From assembly GCA_965202675.1 (NCBI GenBank), contig OZ241842.1:2046001-2110000 (forward strand): a stretch of 64,000 nt of DNA, read 5' to 3'. Both the position numbers and the translations under genes were made by a program. Numbering within the stretch: position 1 is the first letter of the stretch; each line of letters begins with the position of its first letter. Source of the DNA: CATQHD01 sp965202675 (GTDB lineage Bacteria; Actinomycetota; Acidimicrobiia; Spongiisociales; Spongiisociaceae). Of this stretch, positions 7,991 to 15,858 are shown in pieces. The notes beneath the pieces were generated by a model that saw nothing but the letters and a program-made list of their open reading frames with translations, was not told the origin of the DNA and searched no databases.

Positions 7991-8845
7991 GTGGCAGGCC
8001 GCCGGCGCCGCCTCGACGGATTCGCCAGAGCCGCCCTCCGGCGGGCTCTGGAAACCCCCAAATTCGAGGTGCTTCCCCTCAAAGGAGTGCTGGACCAGGC
8101 GGGGATCCTGCCGGAGGGGGCGCAGGTGTCGGTTACCGCCTCTCCTACCAAGACCATGGAAGACACCATGAACCTGGCCGCCGACCTGCGGCAGCAGGGG
8201 TTCGACGTGATACCGCACCTGTCGGCCCGCATGACCCACGACCGGTCGCATCTGGCCTCGCTCCTGCGGCGGATGGAGGACCTGGAGATATCCCGGGTTT
8301 TCGTGGTGGGGGGAGACGCTTCCCAGCGGGGGGATTTCCGGGATTCCTTCTCCTTGCTGCTGGCCATGGAGGAGATGGGGCACCACCTGACCGAGCTGGG
8401 GGTTACGGCCTACCCGGAGGGGCATTCTCTGATATCGGACGACCTGCTGCGGCAGGATCTGCACAACAAGCAGCCCTACGCCGCCTATATGACCACCCAG
8501 ATGTGCTTCGACGGGAGGGCCATCGCCGATTTCTTGGCCGGATGCCGGGCCGACGGCGTTTCCCTGCCGGCGCGGATTGGGATTCCGGGGGTGGGCGACC
8601 GGCTGAAGTTGATGAGAATATCTACCCGGATCGGGGTGGGGCAGTCGGTGCGGTTCCTCACCAAGCACCGGGGGATGCTGGGGAGGTTCATCCGTCCGGG
8701 CGGCTACACACCCGAGGACCTGTTGAGGAGCCTCGCCCCGGTCTTCGCCGCCCCGGAGGCCGCCGTCATCGGGGTGCATATCTACACTTTCAACCAGTGC
8801 GAGACCACCGAGCGGTGGCGGCAGGAGTACCTGGAGAGCCTGTAG
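7991..8845 (+). CDS. Methylenetetrahydrofolate reductase-like protein (MetF family)
   Basis: This 284-aa protein has the TIM-barrel features of the MTHFR family: 'QVSVTASPTKTMEDTM', 'LRQQGFDVIPHLSARMTHD', 'RVFVVGGDAS', and 'KQPYAAYMTTQMCFDG' at about residues 160-175. The C-terminal 'GVHIYTFNQCETTERWRQEYL' block is like stand-alone MTHFR proteins seen in amine-demethylation clusters. In this setting the likely direction is oxidation of methyl-THF to methylene-THF, feeding serine synthesis or further oxidation. The start is a GTG with a weak G-rich ribosome site, and 115 bases separate it from MttB. Flavin and direction are inferred. Confidence 0.8.
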   Translation: MAGRRRRLDGFARAALRRALETPKFEVLPLKGVLDQAGILPEGAQVSVTASPTKTMEDTMNLAADLRQQGFDVIPHLSARMTHDRSHLASLLRRMEDLEISRVFVVGGDASQRGDFRDSFSLLLAMEEMGHHLTELGVTAYPEGHSLISDDLLRQDLHNKQPYAAYMTTQMCFDGRAIADFLAGCRADGVSLPARIGIPGVGDRLKLMRISTRIGVGQSVRFLTKHRGMLGRFIRPGGYTPEDLLRSLAPVFAAPEAAVIGVHIYTFNQCETTERWRQEYLESL

Positions 8846-8897
8846 AGGGCCCCGCCCCGCGGCCGCAAAAGGGTTGCGGGCCCCAGGACGTCCGGCC

Positions 8898-10652
8898 ATG
8901 ACCAGCCCCTCATCCCCGGAAGGCCCGGCCGCCCGGTTCGACGACCGGCGCGGCGGCGGCGCCTTGGAGCTGCGCGATCCCTACCGGGTGCTTGTTGCCT
9001 TCCGGTCCGACCAGGCGGCGGATGTGATCGCCGAGGCCGAGGCCGAGGCCCGTTCGGGCGGCTGGGTGGCCGGGTGCGTCGCCTACGAGGCGGCCCCCGC
9101 CTTCGACCGCGCCCTGACGGTCCGCCCGCCCGGCTCCGACCTGCCCCTCGCCTGGTTCGCGGCCTTCCGGACGGCGGCGCCCGAACCCGCCCGGCGGGGC
9201 GGGCCGTACCGTACGGCTCCTTGGCGGCCCGAGATATCCGAGGCCGGGTACATGGAGGACGCGGCCGCCGTACAGGAACTGATCGCGGCGGGCGACACCT
9301 ACCAGGCCAACTACACGTTTCGCCTGCGGGGAAGGGTGGAGGGCGACCTGCGGTCCGTCTACGCCGATCTGCTCGACGCCCAGGGCGGCGGCCACCACGC
9401 CTACCTGGAGACGGGAAACCGCACGGTGGTATCCGCCTCGCCCGAGCTGTTCTTCCGCTGGGACGGCAGGCGGATAGAGACCAGGCCCATGAAGGGGACC
9501 GCCGCCCGCGGACGCTGGGAGCAGGAGGACCGGGCCAACCGGGAGCGGCTGCTGTCGTCCGGGAAGGACCGGGCCGAGAACGTGATGATCGTCGATCTGT
9601 TGCGCAACGACCTGGGAAAGGCCGCCCGGTTCGGAACGGTCGGAGTTGAGCGCCTGTTCGAGATCGAACGGTTCGAGACGGTCTGGCAGATGACCTCGAC
9701 GGTGGCCGCCGAAACCCGGCCCGGAGTGGGCCTGTTCGACATCTTCGCCGCCATGTTTCCGTGCGGTTCGGTCACCGGCGCCCCGAAGGCGAGGACCATG
9801 GAGATCATCTCCGATCTGGAGGCTTCCCCGCGGGGCGTCTACTGCGGGGCGATCGGGTTGCTCGCCCCGCCGGGGTCGGGGCGCCCCCGGGCCGAGTTCT
9901 CGGTGGCGATCAGAACCCTGGTCGTCGACGGGCGGGACGGCTCGGCCGAGTACGGGGTGGGCGGCGGGGTGGTGCACGAGTCCGTGGCGGCCGAGGAATA
10001 CCGGGAGGCGATGGTCAAGGCAAGGGTGCTGCATCGCCGCAGGAAACCCTTGACGCTGCTGGAGACGATGCGCTGGGACCCGGAAACGGGGGTATGGCTG
10101 CTCGACCGTCATATGGACCGCCTCCGCTCCTCCGCCCGCTACCTGGGCGTCGAGCTTCCCGAAGCGGAGATCCTCGCCCTGATCGAGGGCGTCGGGGGCG
10201 TCCGCCCGTTGCGGATCCGGTTGCTGGTGCCGGAGGCCGGGCCGCCGCGCCTCGAAGCGGCGCCGCTGGCCGTCCTGCCCCCGGCGGCGGGCCTCGCCCT
10301 GGACGACCGTCCGGTCGACCGCTCCGACTTCCTCCGTTACCACAAGACCACCCGCCGGGGCCCCTACGAGGCGGCGGCGGCCCGGCATCCGGAGGCCGAC
10401 GACGTGGTGCTGGTCAACGACCTCGGCGAGGTGGTGGAGACCACCGTCGCCAACCTGGCCGTGCGGCTCGGGGAGGAGTGGTTGACCCCGCCCCTGGAAG
10501 CCGGATGCCTTCCCGGCGTCTACCGGGGAGAGCTTCTCGACCGGGGCCTTCTGATCGAACAGCCGGTGCCGATAGACGCCCTTCTAGCAGCCGACGAAAT
10601 CGCAGTGCTCAACTCGGTTCAGGGCCGCCGGTCCGCCAAGCTGCTCGGTTAG
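8898..10652 (+). CDS. pabBC: Aminodeoxychorismate synthase component I / aminodeoxychorismate lyase fusion
   Basis: This 584-aa fusion makes p-aminobenzoate for folate. The N-terminal part (to about residue 380) is a chorismate-binding PabB domain, with 'AGDTYQANYTFRL' and the lysine-bearing 'RPMKGTAARG' that marks aminodeoxychorismate rather than anthranilate synthase. 'VTGAPKARTMEII' and 'EFSVAIRTLV' follow. The C-terminal 200 or so residues are a PabC-like PLP fold-type IV domain with the PLP lysine in 'YHKTTRRG' and 'VNDLGEVVETTVANL'. The amide-transferring PabA subunit is not in the window. The gene is 52 bases after the MTHFR gene in the same direction, so folate synthesis may be tied to methyl-THF demand. 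Confidence 0.92.
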   Translation: MTSPSSPEGPAARFDDRRGGGALELRDPYRVLVAFRSDQAADVIAEAEAEARSGGWVAGCVAYEAAPAFDRALTVRPPGSDLPLAWFAAFRTAAPEPARRGGPYRTAPWRPEISEAGYMEDAAAVQELIAAGDTYQANYTFRLRGRVEGDLRSVYADLLDAQGGGHHAYLETGNRTVVSASPELFFRWDGRRIETRPMKGTAARGRWEQEDRANRERLLSSGKDRAENVMIVDLLRNDLGKAARFGTVGVERLFEIERFETVWQMTSTVAAETRPGVGLFDIFAAMFPCGSVTGAPKARTMEIISDLEASPRGVYCGAIGLLAPPGSGRPRAEFSVAIRTLVVDGRDGSAEYGVGGGVVHESVAAEEYREAMVKARVLHRRRKPLTLLETMRWDPETGVWLLDRHMDRLRSSARYLGVELPEAEILALIEGVGGVRPLRIRLLVPEAGPPRLEAAPLAVLPPAAGLALDDRPVDRSDFLRYHKTTRRGPYEAAAARHPEADDVVLVNDLGEVVETTVANLAVRLGEEWLTPPLEAGCLPGVYRGELLDRGLLIEQPVPIDALLAADEIAVLNSVQGRRSAKLLG

Positions 10653-10804
10653 CTGTGCTTCCCATGGACGTGGTTGACAGTTTTGGCGGCGGGGTGGCAG
10701 GCCGCCCCCGGACGGTCGACCTTCGACCCCGGTCCCCTTGATCACGGGAGGAGCCCTCCGGGCCGTTGTAGGAGCATATCGTCAGGTGTACGCAACACGT
10801 GGAA

Positions 10805-10841
10805 GGGGAGAGCGGGTCCCTTGCGGAACCGGGCTCTCCCC
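10805..10841 (+). other. Strong hairpin between pabBC and the broken gene
   Basis: A 9-bp perfect stem, GGGGAGAGC (10805-10813) with GCTCTCCCC (10833-10841), encloses a 19-base loop. It is followed by a TAGAATTG sequence rather than a clear T-run, so a terminator for pabBC is possible but not convincing. It could also be a 5' leader structure for the gene that starts at 10880. Confidence 0.35.
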
Positions 10842-10879
10842 GGGTAGAATTGTTTGCTCTGCAACAGTATAGCAGGAAA

Positions 10880-11704
10880 ATGACCGCATTGGAAGCACCG
10901 CATCTGGTCATCGGCCGACTGCGCGACTACTTCGCGCGCAGAACCAACTGGCAACGCCGACTCTGGAATCCAGGAACCGTCACTGTACTACAGGAGACTT
11001 TGGAAGCGGTTCAGCTACTTGAGGGTGAACAAGTCGCTCTAGATGGGTAGCTCCAAGGTTGCCATGACTAGAAAGGGTATATAATCATAGTTTAGATTGA
11101 TTACAAAGCATATGATAACCAGGATGATGACGAATGAGCCGCTTAGCTCGGCTCCTCGGCGATTGGGCTGTGCCTGTAATCGGCGTGTTTCCGCGGTTGG
11201 TCGGCGGAAACAAAACCCTTATCCCTTGGAACTACCCATCTAGGGGCCGTTGAAGCCTTGGCGAGAACAGCGGAGCGGCGAGCTGGACCGGATTCTGGGA
11301 TTGGTACTACGGCTAAACGAAAGGCTATCACCGAGACCCTCCGTAAGGTAAGCAAAAGCCAGATGGTCAGGTATCAGTTTGAGTATCTCCTCCGGGGGGT
11401 TGGTGATGGTTACCTGCAACGTTGGTCGGAGAAACTGAGGGACCAGCCAGATAAGATCAAGACCGAAGAGGCTTCACGATTAGTGGCGGGGCACCTACTC
11501 GGTCTAGGTTTCAGCCCCGATAAGCTCCATCGGTGGTCAACTTGGCTATATAGGCAAAGACAGCCCTAAACGCTAGCAGATCTATTCGAGGAAGCCGAAG
11601 CCTTGGCGCGTTCAAGGAAGGCCGAGTGGGTGGTGTTTATCCCGTTCCGAGCCCTTGGGCGGCATGGCCAAACAATGCCAGACGAGTGGCTTGACCTAGG
11701 ATAG
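10880..11704 (+). pseudogene. Broken gene of unknown function, split by a MITE and an in-frame stop
   Basis: An ATG at 10880 with an AGGA ribosome site opens a frame that runs into the MITE at 11039. Removing the element with one CTAG copy rejoins the frame exactly (...VAL-GAVEALARTAERR...). It then continues to a TAA at 11567-11569, giving 162 residues. The same frame stays open for 44 more codons (ADLFEEAEALARS..., PDEWLDLG) to a TAG at 11702, suggesting a second, nonsense lesion. The restored protein is charged, mostly helical and contains 'RRTNWQRRLWNPGTVTV'. I do not recognise the family. Its G+C is lower than its neighbours, consistent with an acquired gene. Confidence 0.7.
11039..11243. 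mobile_element. MITE-like element (197 bp) with 16-bp inverted ends and CTAG target duplication
   Basis: Element proper is 11043-11239. Its left end ATGGGTAGCTCCAAGG (11043-11058) and right end CCTTGGAACTACCCAT (11224-11239) are inverted repeats with one mismatch. It is flanked by CTAG at 11039-11042 and 11240-11243. The internal DNA is AT-rich and encodes no plausible protein. Excision of the element with one CTAG restores the interrupted reading frame, which strongly supports both boundaries. A 4-bp CTAG-like duplication is known for some IS5-group transposases, so that group may supply the transposase; none is seen here. Confidence 0.85.
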
Positions 11705-11924
11705 GCGAGCCGATGGTTGTTAGATCATGTTGGAAGTGTCAAAATACGGTCACTGATCTGGTTGCTCTTTATGGTATTGGCTGAAACCAACTCTCTCTTC
11801 ATGCCTTCAAGTACGGGCAGATGCGGTTGCCAATGGGTGGGATGGCTCGTTGCCGAGGGTAGCCTTGCCCCCGCTGGTGGTTTCATCCTTGAGAAACCTT
11901 ACGGTTTTAAGGTCCGGTCCCGGT

Positions 11925-13235
11925 TCAACCAAGGGGCAGGGGCGGATGGTCGGGTTGGGGCAGTCCGGGGCCCCATAGGCCGGCGATCGGGGCGGCTTCT
12001 ACGCCGCGGTCGAGCTCGTACCGGTGCGGCCCGGTGTGGAATAGCACTCCGCCGTGGAAGCGGTCTCCGGCTACTTTGTCCCGGAACCAGATCAGGTGGC
12101 GGGCATCCGACCGGGTGGGGGCGCGGCCGGCCTTGAACTCGAAGGCGAAGAGCTTCATTCCGCGCTCGGCCACCAGGTCGATCTCGCGGTCTCCGTTGGC
12201 GGTGCGGAGGTGGTACAGCCGCACCCTTCCGTCCGCTTCGGCCTCCACCCGGAGCTGGGCCGTTATGAAGGTGTCGAGCATCCGGCCCCTCAGATCGGCA
12301 TCGGAATAGACATCGTCGACGGTCAGATTCAAGGCGGCGCAGGCCAGGCCGGGGTCGGTGAACTGGCGCTTGACCCGGTCGACCAGCAGGCGTTTCTGCC
12401 GGTTGCCGGTCCAGGGAGGGAGCTCGTCGACAATCCCGAGCGTTGTCAAGGCGTAGAGGTAGCCGTTGGCGGTGCGTTGGTCGATCCCGACCCGCCCGTG
12501 GATGGTCGAGTGCGGTGCCACCCCCGCGGTGTTGAGGGCGTAGGATTCCATGTAGGAGCGGAAGAGCCGGGCGTCCTTGGGCCGGCCGGTGTCGGCGGCC
12601 AGCGAGCGCAGGTCGCGATTGACTATGGCCTCCGAATAGGAACGGAGCCATTGCGCCCGCTCGCGGCCACCCGGTATTGCGATGGCCTCGGGGAAACCGC
12701 TCGCCAGAGCTGTCTCGAGGTACTCGCGCAGTCCGGGCGGGTCGGCGGGTACGCTGAACCGCCGGTCTCGGTCGTTCCACCGCTCGAACAAGGACGGGGC
12801 CGCCGCCGACCCGAAGCGTTCCCGCCCCGTGATGCCCCAGAGGCGTTGACGGACGAGCCTGCCCGTGCCCGGCCACATATCGGTCAGCAGGTCGTTGCGG
12901 GCCGAACCCGTCACGATGAACCTTCCGGGGGCCGGATGGTCGTCGACCTTTCGCTTCACCGCCCTCAGGACATCGGGGACCAGCTGCCATTCGTCGATCA
13001 ACAAAGGGGGTTGCCCGGTTGCCGCCGCTATGGGGTCGGCCCGGCACAGGTCCTGATCGTCGGGGTCGTCGAGGCGCAGCTGCGACGCCGAGAACTCGAG
13101 GCCGGTGCGGGTCTTTCCGGCAGCTCGCGGGCCGGTGATGAGCATCCCCGGGAAGTTGTCCAGGCCCGTTCGGAGGGCGCGGTCGATTATGCGCGGGCGG
13201 TACGGCCTCGCACCGGGCGCGTCGTCACCCGGCAT
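11925..13235 (-). CDS. AAA-family ATPase with C-terminal DUF4143 nuclease-like domain
   Basis: This 436-aa protein belongs to the large AAA_14/DUF4143 group. The Walker A motif is GPRAAGKT (about residues 35-42), the Walker B-like segment is 'PPLLIDEWQLVPDV', and a sensor-type 'FIVTGSARND' follows. The C-terminal third carries 'DREIDLVAERG' and 'LFAFEFKAG', an arrangement resembling a PD-(D/E)xK nuclease core. The function of this family is unsettled; members are common in variable genome regions. It stands alone, with the tandem repeat array immediately upstream of its start, and lies inside the segment bounded by the inverted MITE ends. Confidence 0.85.
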   Translation of the reverse strand: MPGDDAPGARPYRPRIIDRALRTGLDNFPGMLITGPRAAGKTRTGLEFSASQLRLDDPDDQDLCRADPIAAATGQPPLLIDEWQLVPDVLRAVKRKVDDHPAPGRFIVTGSARNDLLTDMWPGTGRLVRQRLWGITGRERFGSAAAPSLFERWNDRDRRFSVPADPPGLREYLETALASGFPEAIAIPGGRERAQWLRSYSEAIVNRDLRSLAADTGRPKDARLFRSYMESYALNTAGVAPHSTIHGRVGIDQRTANGYLYALTTLGIVDELPPWTGNRQKRLLVDRVKRQFTDPGLACAALNLTVDDVYSDADLRGRMLDTFITAQLRVEAEADGRVRLYHLRTANGDREIDLVAERGMKLFAFEFKAGRAPTRSDARHLIWFRDKVAGDRFHGGVLFHTGPHRYELDRGVEAAPIAGLWGPGLPQPDHPPLPLG

Positions 13236-13244
13236 GAACTCGAA

Positions 13245-13520
13245 CCAAGCAGTTCATGCGCTTCCTGGCCTCATGGTTCATGTATCTCCCGCATGGCGGT
13301 TCGTGCGGCTCTGGCATGGTAGTTTATGCTTCTCCCGCATAGTAGTTTATGCATCTGCGGCATGGTGGTTCATGTATCTCTCGCATGGCGGTTCGTGCGG
13401 CTCTGGCATGGTAGTTTATGCTTCTCCCGCATAGTAGTTTATGCATCTGCGGCATGGTGGTTCATGTATCTCTCGCATGGCGGTTCGTGCGGCTCTGGCA
13501 TGGTAGTTTATGCTTCTCCC
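13245..13520. repeat. Nested tandem repeat: 23-bp units organised in a 92-bp higher-order period
   Basis: Eleven units of exactly 23 bp run from 13268 to 13520, with a decayed twelfth at 13245. Four unit types follow in fixed order, for example GCATGGCGGTTCGTGCGGC at 13291 and GCATGGTAGTTTATGCTTC at 13314. The set of four repeats every 92 bp, so identical units start at 13291, 13383 and 13475. Since 23 is not a multiple of 3, the array is not a coding repeat. There are no unique spacers, so it is not a CRISPR. It fills the gap between the divergent DUF4143 and hydrolase genes. Confidence 0.9.
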
Positions 13521-13610
13521 GCACGTGTGGCCCCGCCCGCCGCCTCCTTCTTTCGACCGGTGGCCGTTCCTATACAATCACCGCCCGGACGAGCAGGAAG
13601 GAAATCAAAG

Positions 13611-14438
13611 ATGAGGATAGGCAGGTACAGGGCCGGGGCGGAGGAGGGTTGGGGTTTCGTGTCGGCTGACGCAATCCGCCCGGCGGTCGGCGGACCGGAC
13701 CTGACGGAGGTGCTGGGAGACCCCGCCGCCCTTGCCGGTCTGGCCGGGCAGGCCGGCGCCGAGATACCGCTCGGCGGAGTCGATCTGCTGGCGCCGCTTC
13801 CCAATCCGCCCCAGTTCCTGGGCATCGGCCTCAACTACCGGGGTCATGCCGCCGAGTCGGGCGCCCCGGTGCCGGAATCGCCGGTGAGCTTCGCGTTCTT
13901 CAACTCCTCGATTACCGATCCGGGCGCCGCCGTTCGGTTGCCTCCTTTTACCGACCAGGTGGACTGGGAGGTCGAGCTGGGGGTGGTGATCGGACGAGAG
14001 GCCTGTTGCGTGCCGGTGGAAGAGGCGCTTGATTACGTGGCGGGGTATGTGATCGTGAACGACCTTTCGGCGCGGGACATCCAGTTCGCCGAGGCGCAAT
14101 GGACCCGCGCCAAGTCGTTCGACACCTTCAAGCCGATGGGTCCCTGGATTGTCTCCGCCGACGAGCTGGGCGCAGCCGACGACCTCGATGTGAAGCTGTG
14201 GGTGAACGACGAGCTGAAGCAGTCGGGCAACACTTCCGATCTGGTCTTTGATGTACCCACCCTGGTCTCCCACATGTCGCAGCACCTGACGCTGGGGGCG
14301 GGGGCGGTGATCTCGACCGGCACCCCGGCCGGAGTGGGAATGGGCCGCAAACCCCCCGAGTACCTGGCGCCGGGAGACGTAATGACCCTGGAAATCGAGG
14401 GCATCGGCAGGATCACCAACCCAGTAGAGTCCGCCTAG
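13611..14438 (+). CDS. Fumarylacetoacetate hydrolase-family protein (2-hydroxyhepta-2,4-diene-1,7-dioate isomerase type)
   Basis: This 275-aa FAH-fold enzyme hydrolyses or isomerises an acylpyruvate-type substrate with a divalent metal. Motifs are 'FLGIGLNYRGHAAESG' (about residues 65-80), 'VDWEVELGVVIGR' with the metal-ligand glutamates, 'GYVIVNDLSARDIQ', 'KSFDTFKPMGPW' and 'VISTGTPAGVGMG'. The ATG follows an AGGAAGG ribosome site, and a TATACAAT box lies at 13571-13578. The stop codon TAG is part of the CTAG that begins the second MITE-end copy, so the very C-terminus may have been set by that insertion. The natural substrate cannot be told from sequence. Confidence 0.88.
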   Translation: MRIGRYRAGAEEGWGFVSADAIRPAVGGPDLTEVLGDPAALAGLAGQAGAEIPLGGVDLLAPLPNPPQFLGIGLNYRGHAAESGAPVPESPVSFAFFNSSITDPGAAVRLPPFTDQVDWEVELGVVIGREACCVPVEEALDYVAGYVIVNDLSARDIQFAEAQWTRAKSFDTFKPMGPWIVSADELGAADDLDVKLWVNDELKQSGNTSDLVFDVPTLVSHMSQHLTLGAGAVISTGTPAGVGMGRKPPEYLAPGDVMTLEIEGIGRITNPVESA

Positions 14439-14493
14439 ATGGGTAGTTCCAAGGGATAAGGGTTTTGTTTCCGCCGACCAACCGCAGAAACAC
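14434..14493. repeat. Second copy of the MITE right end, inverted relative to 11185-11244
   Basis: These 60 bases are the reverse complement of 11185-11244 with one mismatch. The copy includes the CTAG and the terminal sequence ATGGGTAGTTCCAAGGG. Similarity stops abruptly at 14494, and no opposite end is seen downstream, so this is a solo end or a decayed relative with a different interior. Together with the complete element it frames a 3.3-kb segment carrying the DUF4143 and FAH genes. Confidence 0.85.
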
Positions 14494-14568
14494 CCAGAAC
14501 CGAGTGATTCGTTCCTGCGGGCTCCTTTGTGATTCCCACCAGATCTTTATATATGGTAACTCAGTTAT

Positions 14569-14814
14569 ATGGATGGGATATATGCTGTTGTGATGGGAGA
14601 CAGAGGCCGGATCGTGGTGCCCGCCGCGGTGCGCGAACGCGCCGGGCTCTCTGCAGGCACTCCGTTGGTGGTGGTCGAATCTTCCGAAGGCCTGATTCTG
14701 TTGACGCGGGAGCAGCTGCGGGCGCGTATTCGGGATGAGCTGAGCAGCGCTGATCTGGTGGGGCAACTTCTCGCGGATCGACGGCGGGCGTCCGTACGGG
14801 AGGATGCCGGATGA
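14569..14814 (+). CDS. AbrB/SpoVT-family DNA-binding protein, orphan VapB-type antitoxin
   Basis: This 81-aa protein has the AbrB swapped-hairpin motif 'YAVVMGDRGRIVVPAAVRER' at residues 5-24, then an acidic helical tail of the kind that binds a PIN toxin. In intact pairs the toxin start overlaps the antitoxin stop. Here an ATGA overlap is present (14811-14814), but the frame it opens has only 18 codons (MSIAHDAGCAAGR...) and no PIN-domain residues. The toxin is therefore absent or lost. The protein may act as a stand-alone regulator. Confidence 0.8.
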   Translation: MDGIYAVVMGDRGRIVVPAAVRERAGLSAGTPLVVVESSEGLILLTREQLRARIRDELSSADLVGQLLADRRRASVREDAG

Positions 14815-14890
14815 GCATCGCGCATGATGCCGGGTGCGCCGCCGGAAGAGTGGAACAGATCCGTTGACCGACGCAACCGGCGCAGGGCTT

Positions 14891-15856
14891 ATGAGGGTCG
14901 GTTTCATCGGGCTCGGCAACCTGGGCGCAAAGCTGGCGGGGAGCCTGTTGCGCAACGGCTGCCGGCTGGCGGTCCGCGACCTCGACCGGGCGGCGGCCCG
15001 GCCCCTCCTCGAGGCCGGCGCCGAATGGGCCGGCACCGGCCGCGATCTGGCCCGGCGCAGCGGCCTGGTCGTTACCTGCCTACCGTCGCCGTCCGCGGTG
15101 AGGTCGGTCATGGAAGGGGATGAGGGGGTGCTGGCCGGCCTGGGGCCGGGCAAGCTCTGGCTGGAGATGAGCACCACCGACGAGGCCGAGGTCCGGCGGC
15201 TCGGCCGCCTGGCCGCGGAGTCCGGCGCCGGACCGCTGGACGCCCCCGCGTCGGGAGGCTGCCACCGGGCGGCGACCGGGAACATATCGATCTTTGTCGG
15301 CGGCGAGCGGGAGGATTTCGAAAAGGCGCTTCCGGTCCTCGCCGTCATGGGGCGGCGGATACTGCACACCGGGCCGCTGGGGTCCGCATCGGTGCTGAAG
15401 GTGGTGACCAACTACCTGGCCTCGGTGCATCTGGTCGCGCTGGGGGAGGCGATGATGACCGCCCGGCGGGCCGGAATCGACCTCGCCGCCGCCTTCGAGG
15501 CGATCCGCATCAGCTCCGGCAACTCGTTCGTCCACGAGACCGAATCCCAGGTGATCCTCAACGGCAGCTGCGACATCGGCTTCACGATGGACCTGGTGGT
15601 GAAGGACATGTCGCTGTTCCAACAGCTCGCCGACCGGCAGGGAACCCCGCTCGAGCTGTCGCCGCTGGTGCTCGACATCTTCCGCCGGGGCGAGCGGATC
15701 TACGGTTCCCGGGCCTGGTCGCCGGGGATCGTGCGCCTTCTCGAGGACGCCTGCGGGGTGGAGCTGCGGGCGCCGGGCTTCCCGTCGGAGCTCGTCGACG
15801 CGGAGCCGGAGGAACCGGGCTGCGAGGTGTTTCCCGCCCCGACGCAGCGGACGTGA
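14891..15856 (+). CDS. NAD(P)-dependent 3-hydroxyisobutyrate dehydrogenase-family protein
   Basis: This 321-aa beta-hydroxyacid dehydrogenase carries the Rossmann motif GFIGLGNLG at residues 4-12, the substrate-loop motif 'DAPASGGCHRAATGNISIFV' near residues 118-137, and the catalytic lysine in 'SVLKVVTNYL'. Relatives reduce or oxidise short beta-hydroxy acids such as 3-hydroxyisobutyrate, tartronate semialdehyde or related compounds. I cannot choose among them. The ATG at 14891 gives the expected N-terminus; upstream in-frame starts would add about 9 to 19 residues. The last 30 residues are acidic and proline-rich. Confidence 0.82.
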   Translation: MRVGFIGLGNLGAKLAGSLLRNGCRLAVRDLDRAAARPLLEAGAEWAGTGRDLARRSGLVVTCLPSPSAVRSVMEGDEGVLAGLGPGKLWLEMSTTDEAEVRRLGRLAAESGAGPLDAPASGGCHRAATGNISIFVGGEREDFEKALPVLAVMGRRILHTGPLGSASVLKVVTNYLASVHLVALGEAMMTARRAGIDLAAAFEAIRISSGNSFVHETESQVILNGSCDIGFTMDLVVKDMSLFQQLADRQGTPLELSPLVLDIFRRGERIYGSRAWSPGIVRLLEDACGVELRAPGFPSELVDAEPEEPGCEVFPAPTQRT

Positions 15857-15858
15857 GG

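Noticed and set aside
12054..13322. Plus-strand open frame of over 400 codons opposite the DUF4143 gene
   Set aside because: It is the antisense shadow; only the minus-strand frame has Walker and DUF4143 motifs.
13245..13520. Possible CRISPR array
   Set aside because: Units follow each other without unique spacers, in a fixed 92-bp super-period, and no cas genes are near.
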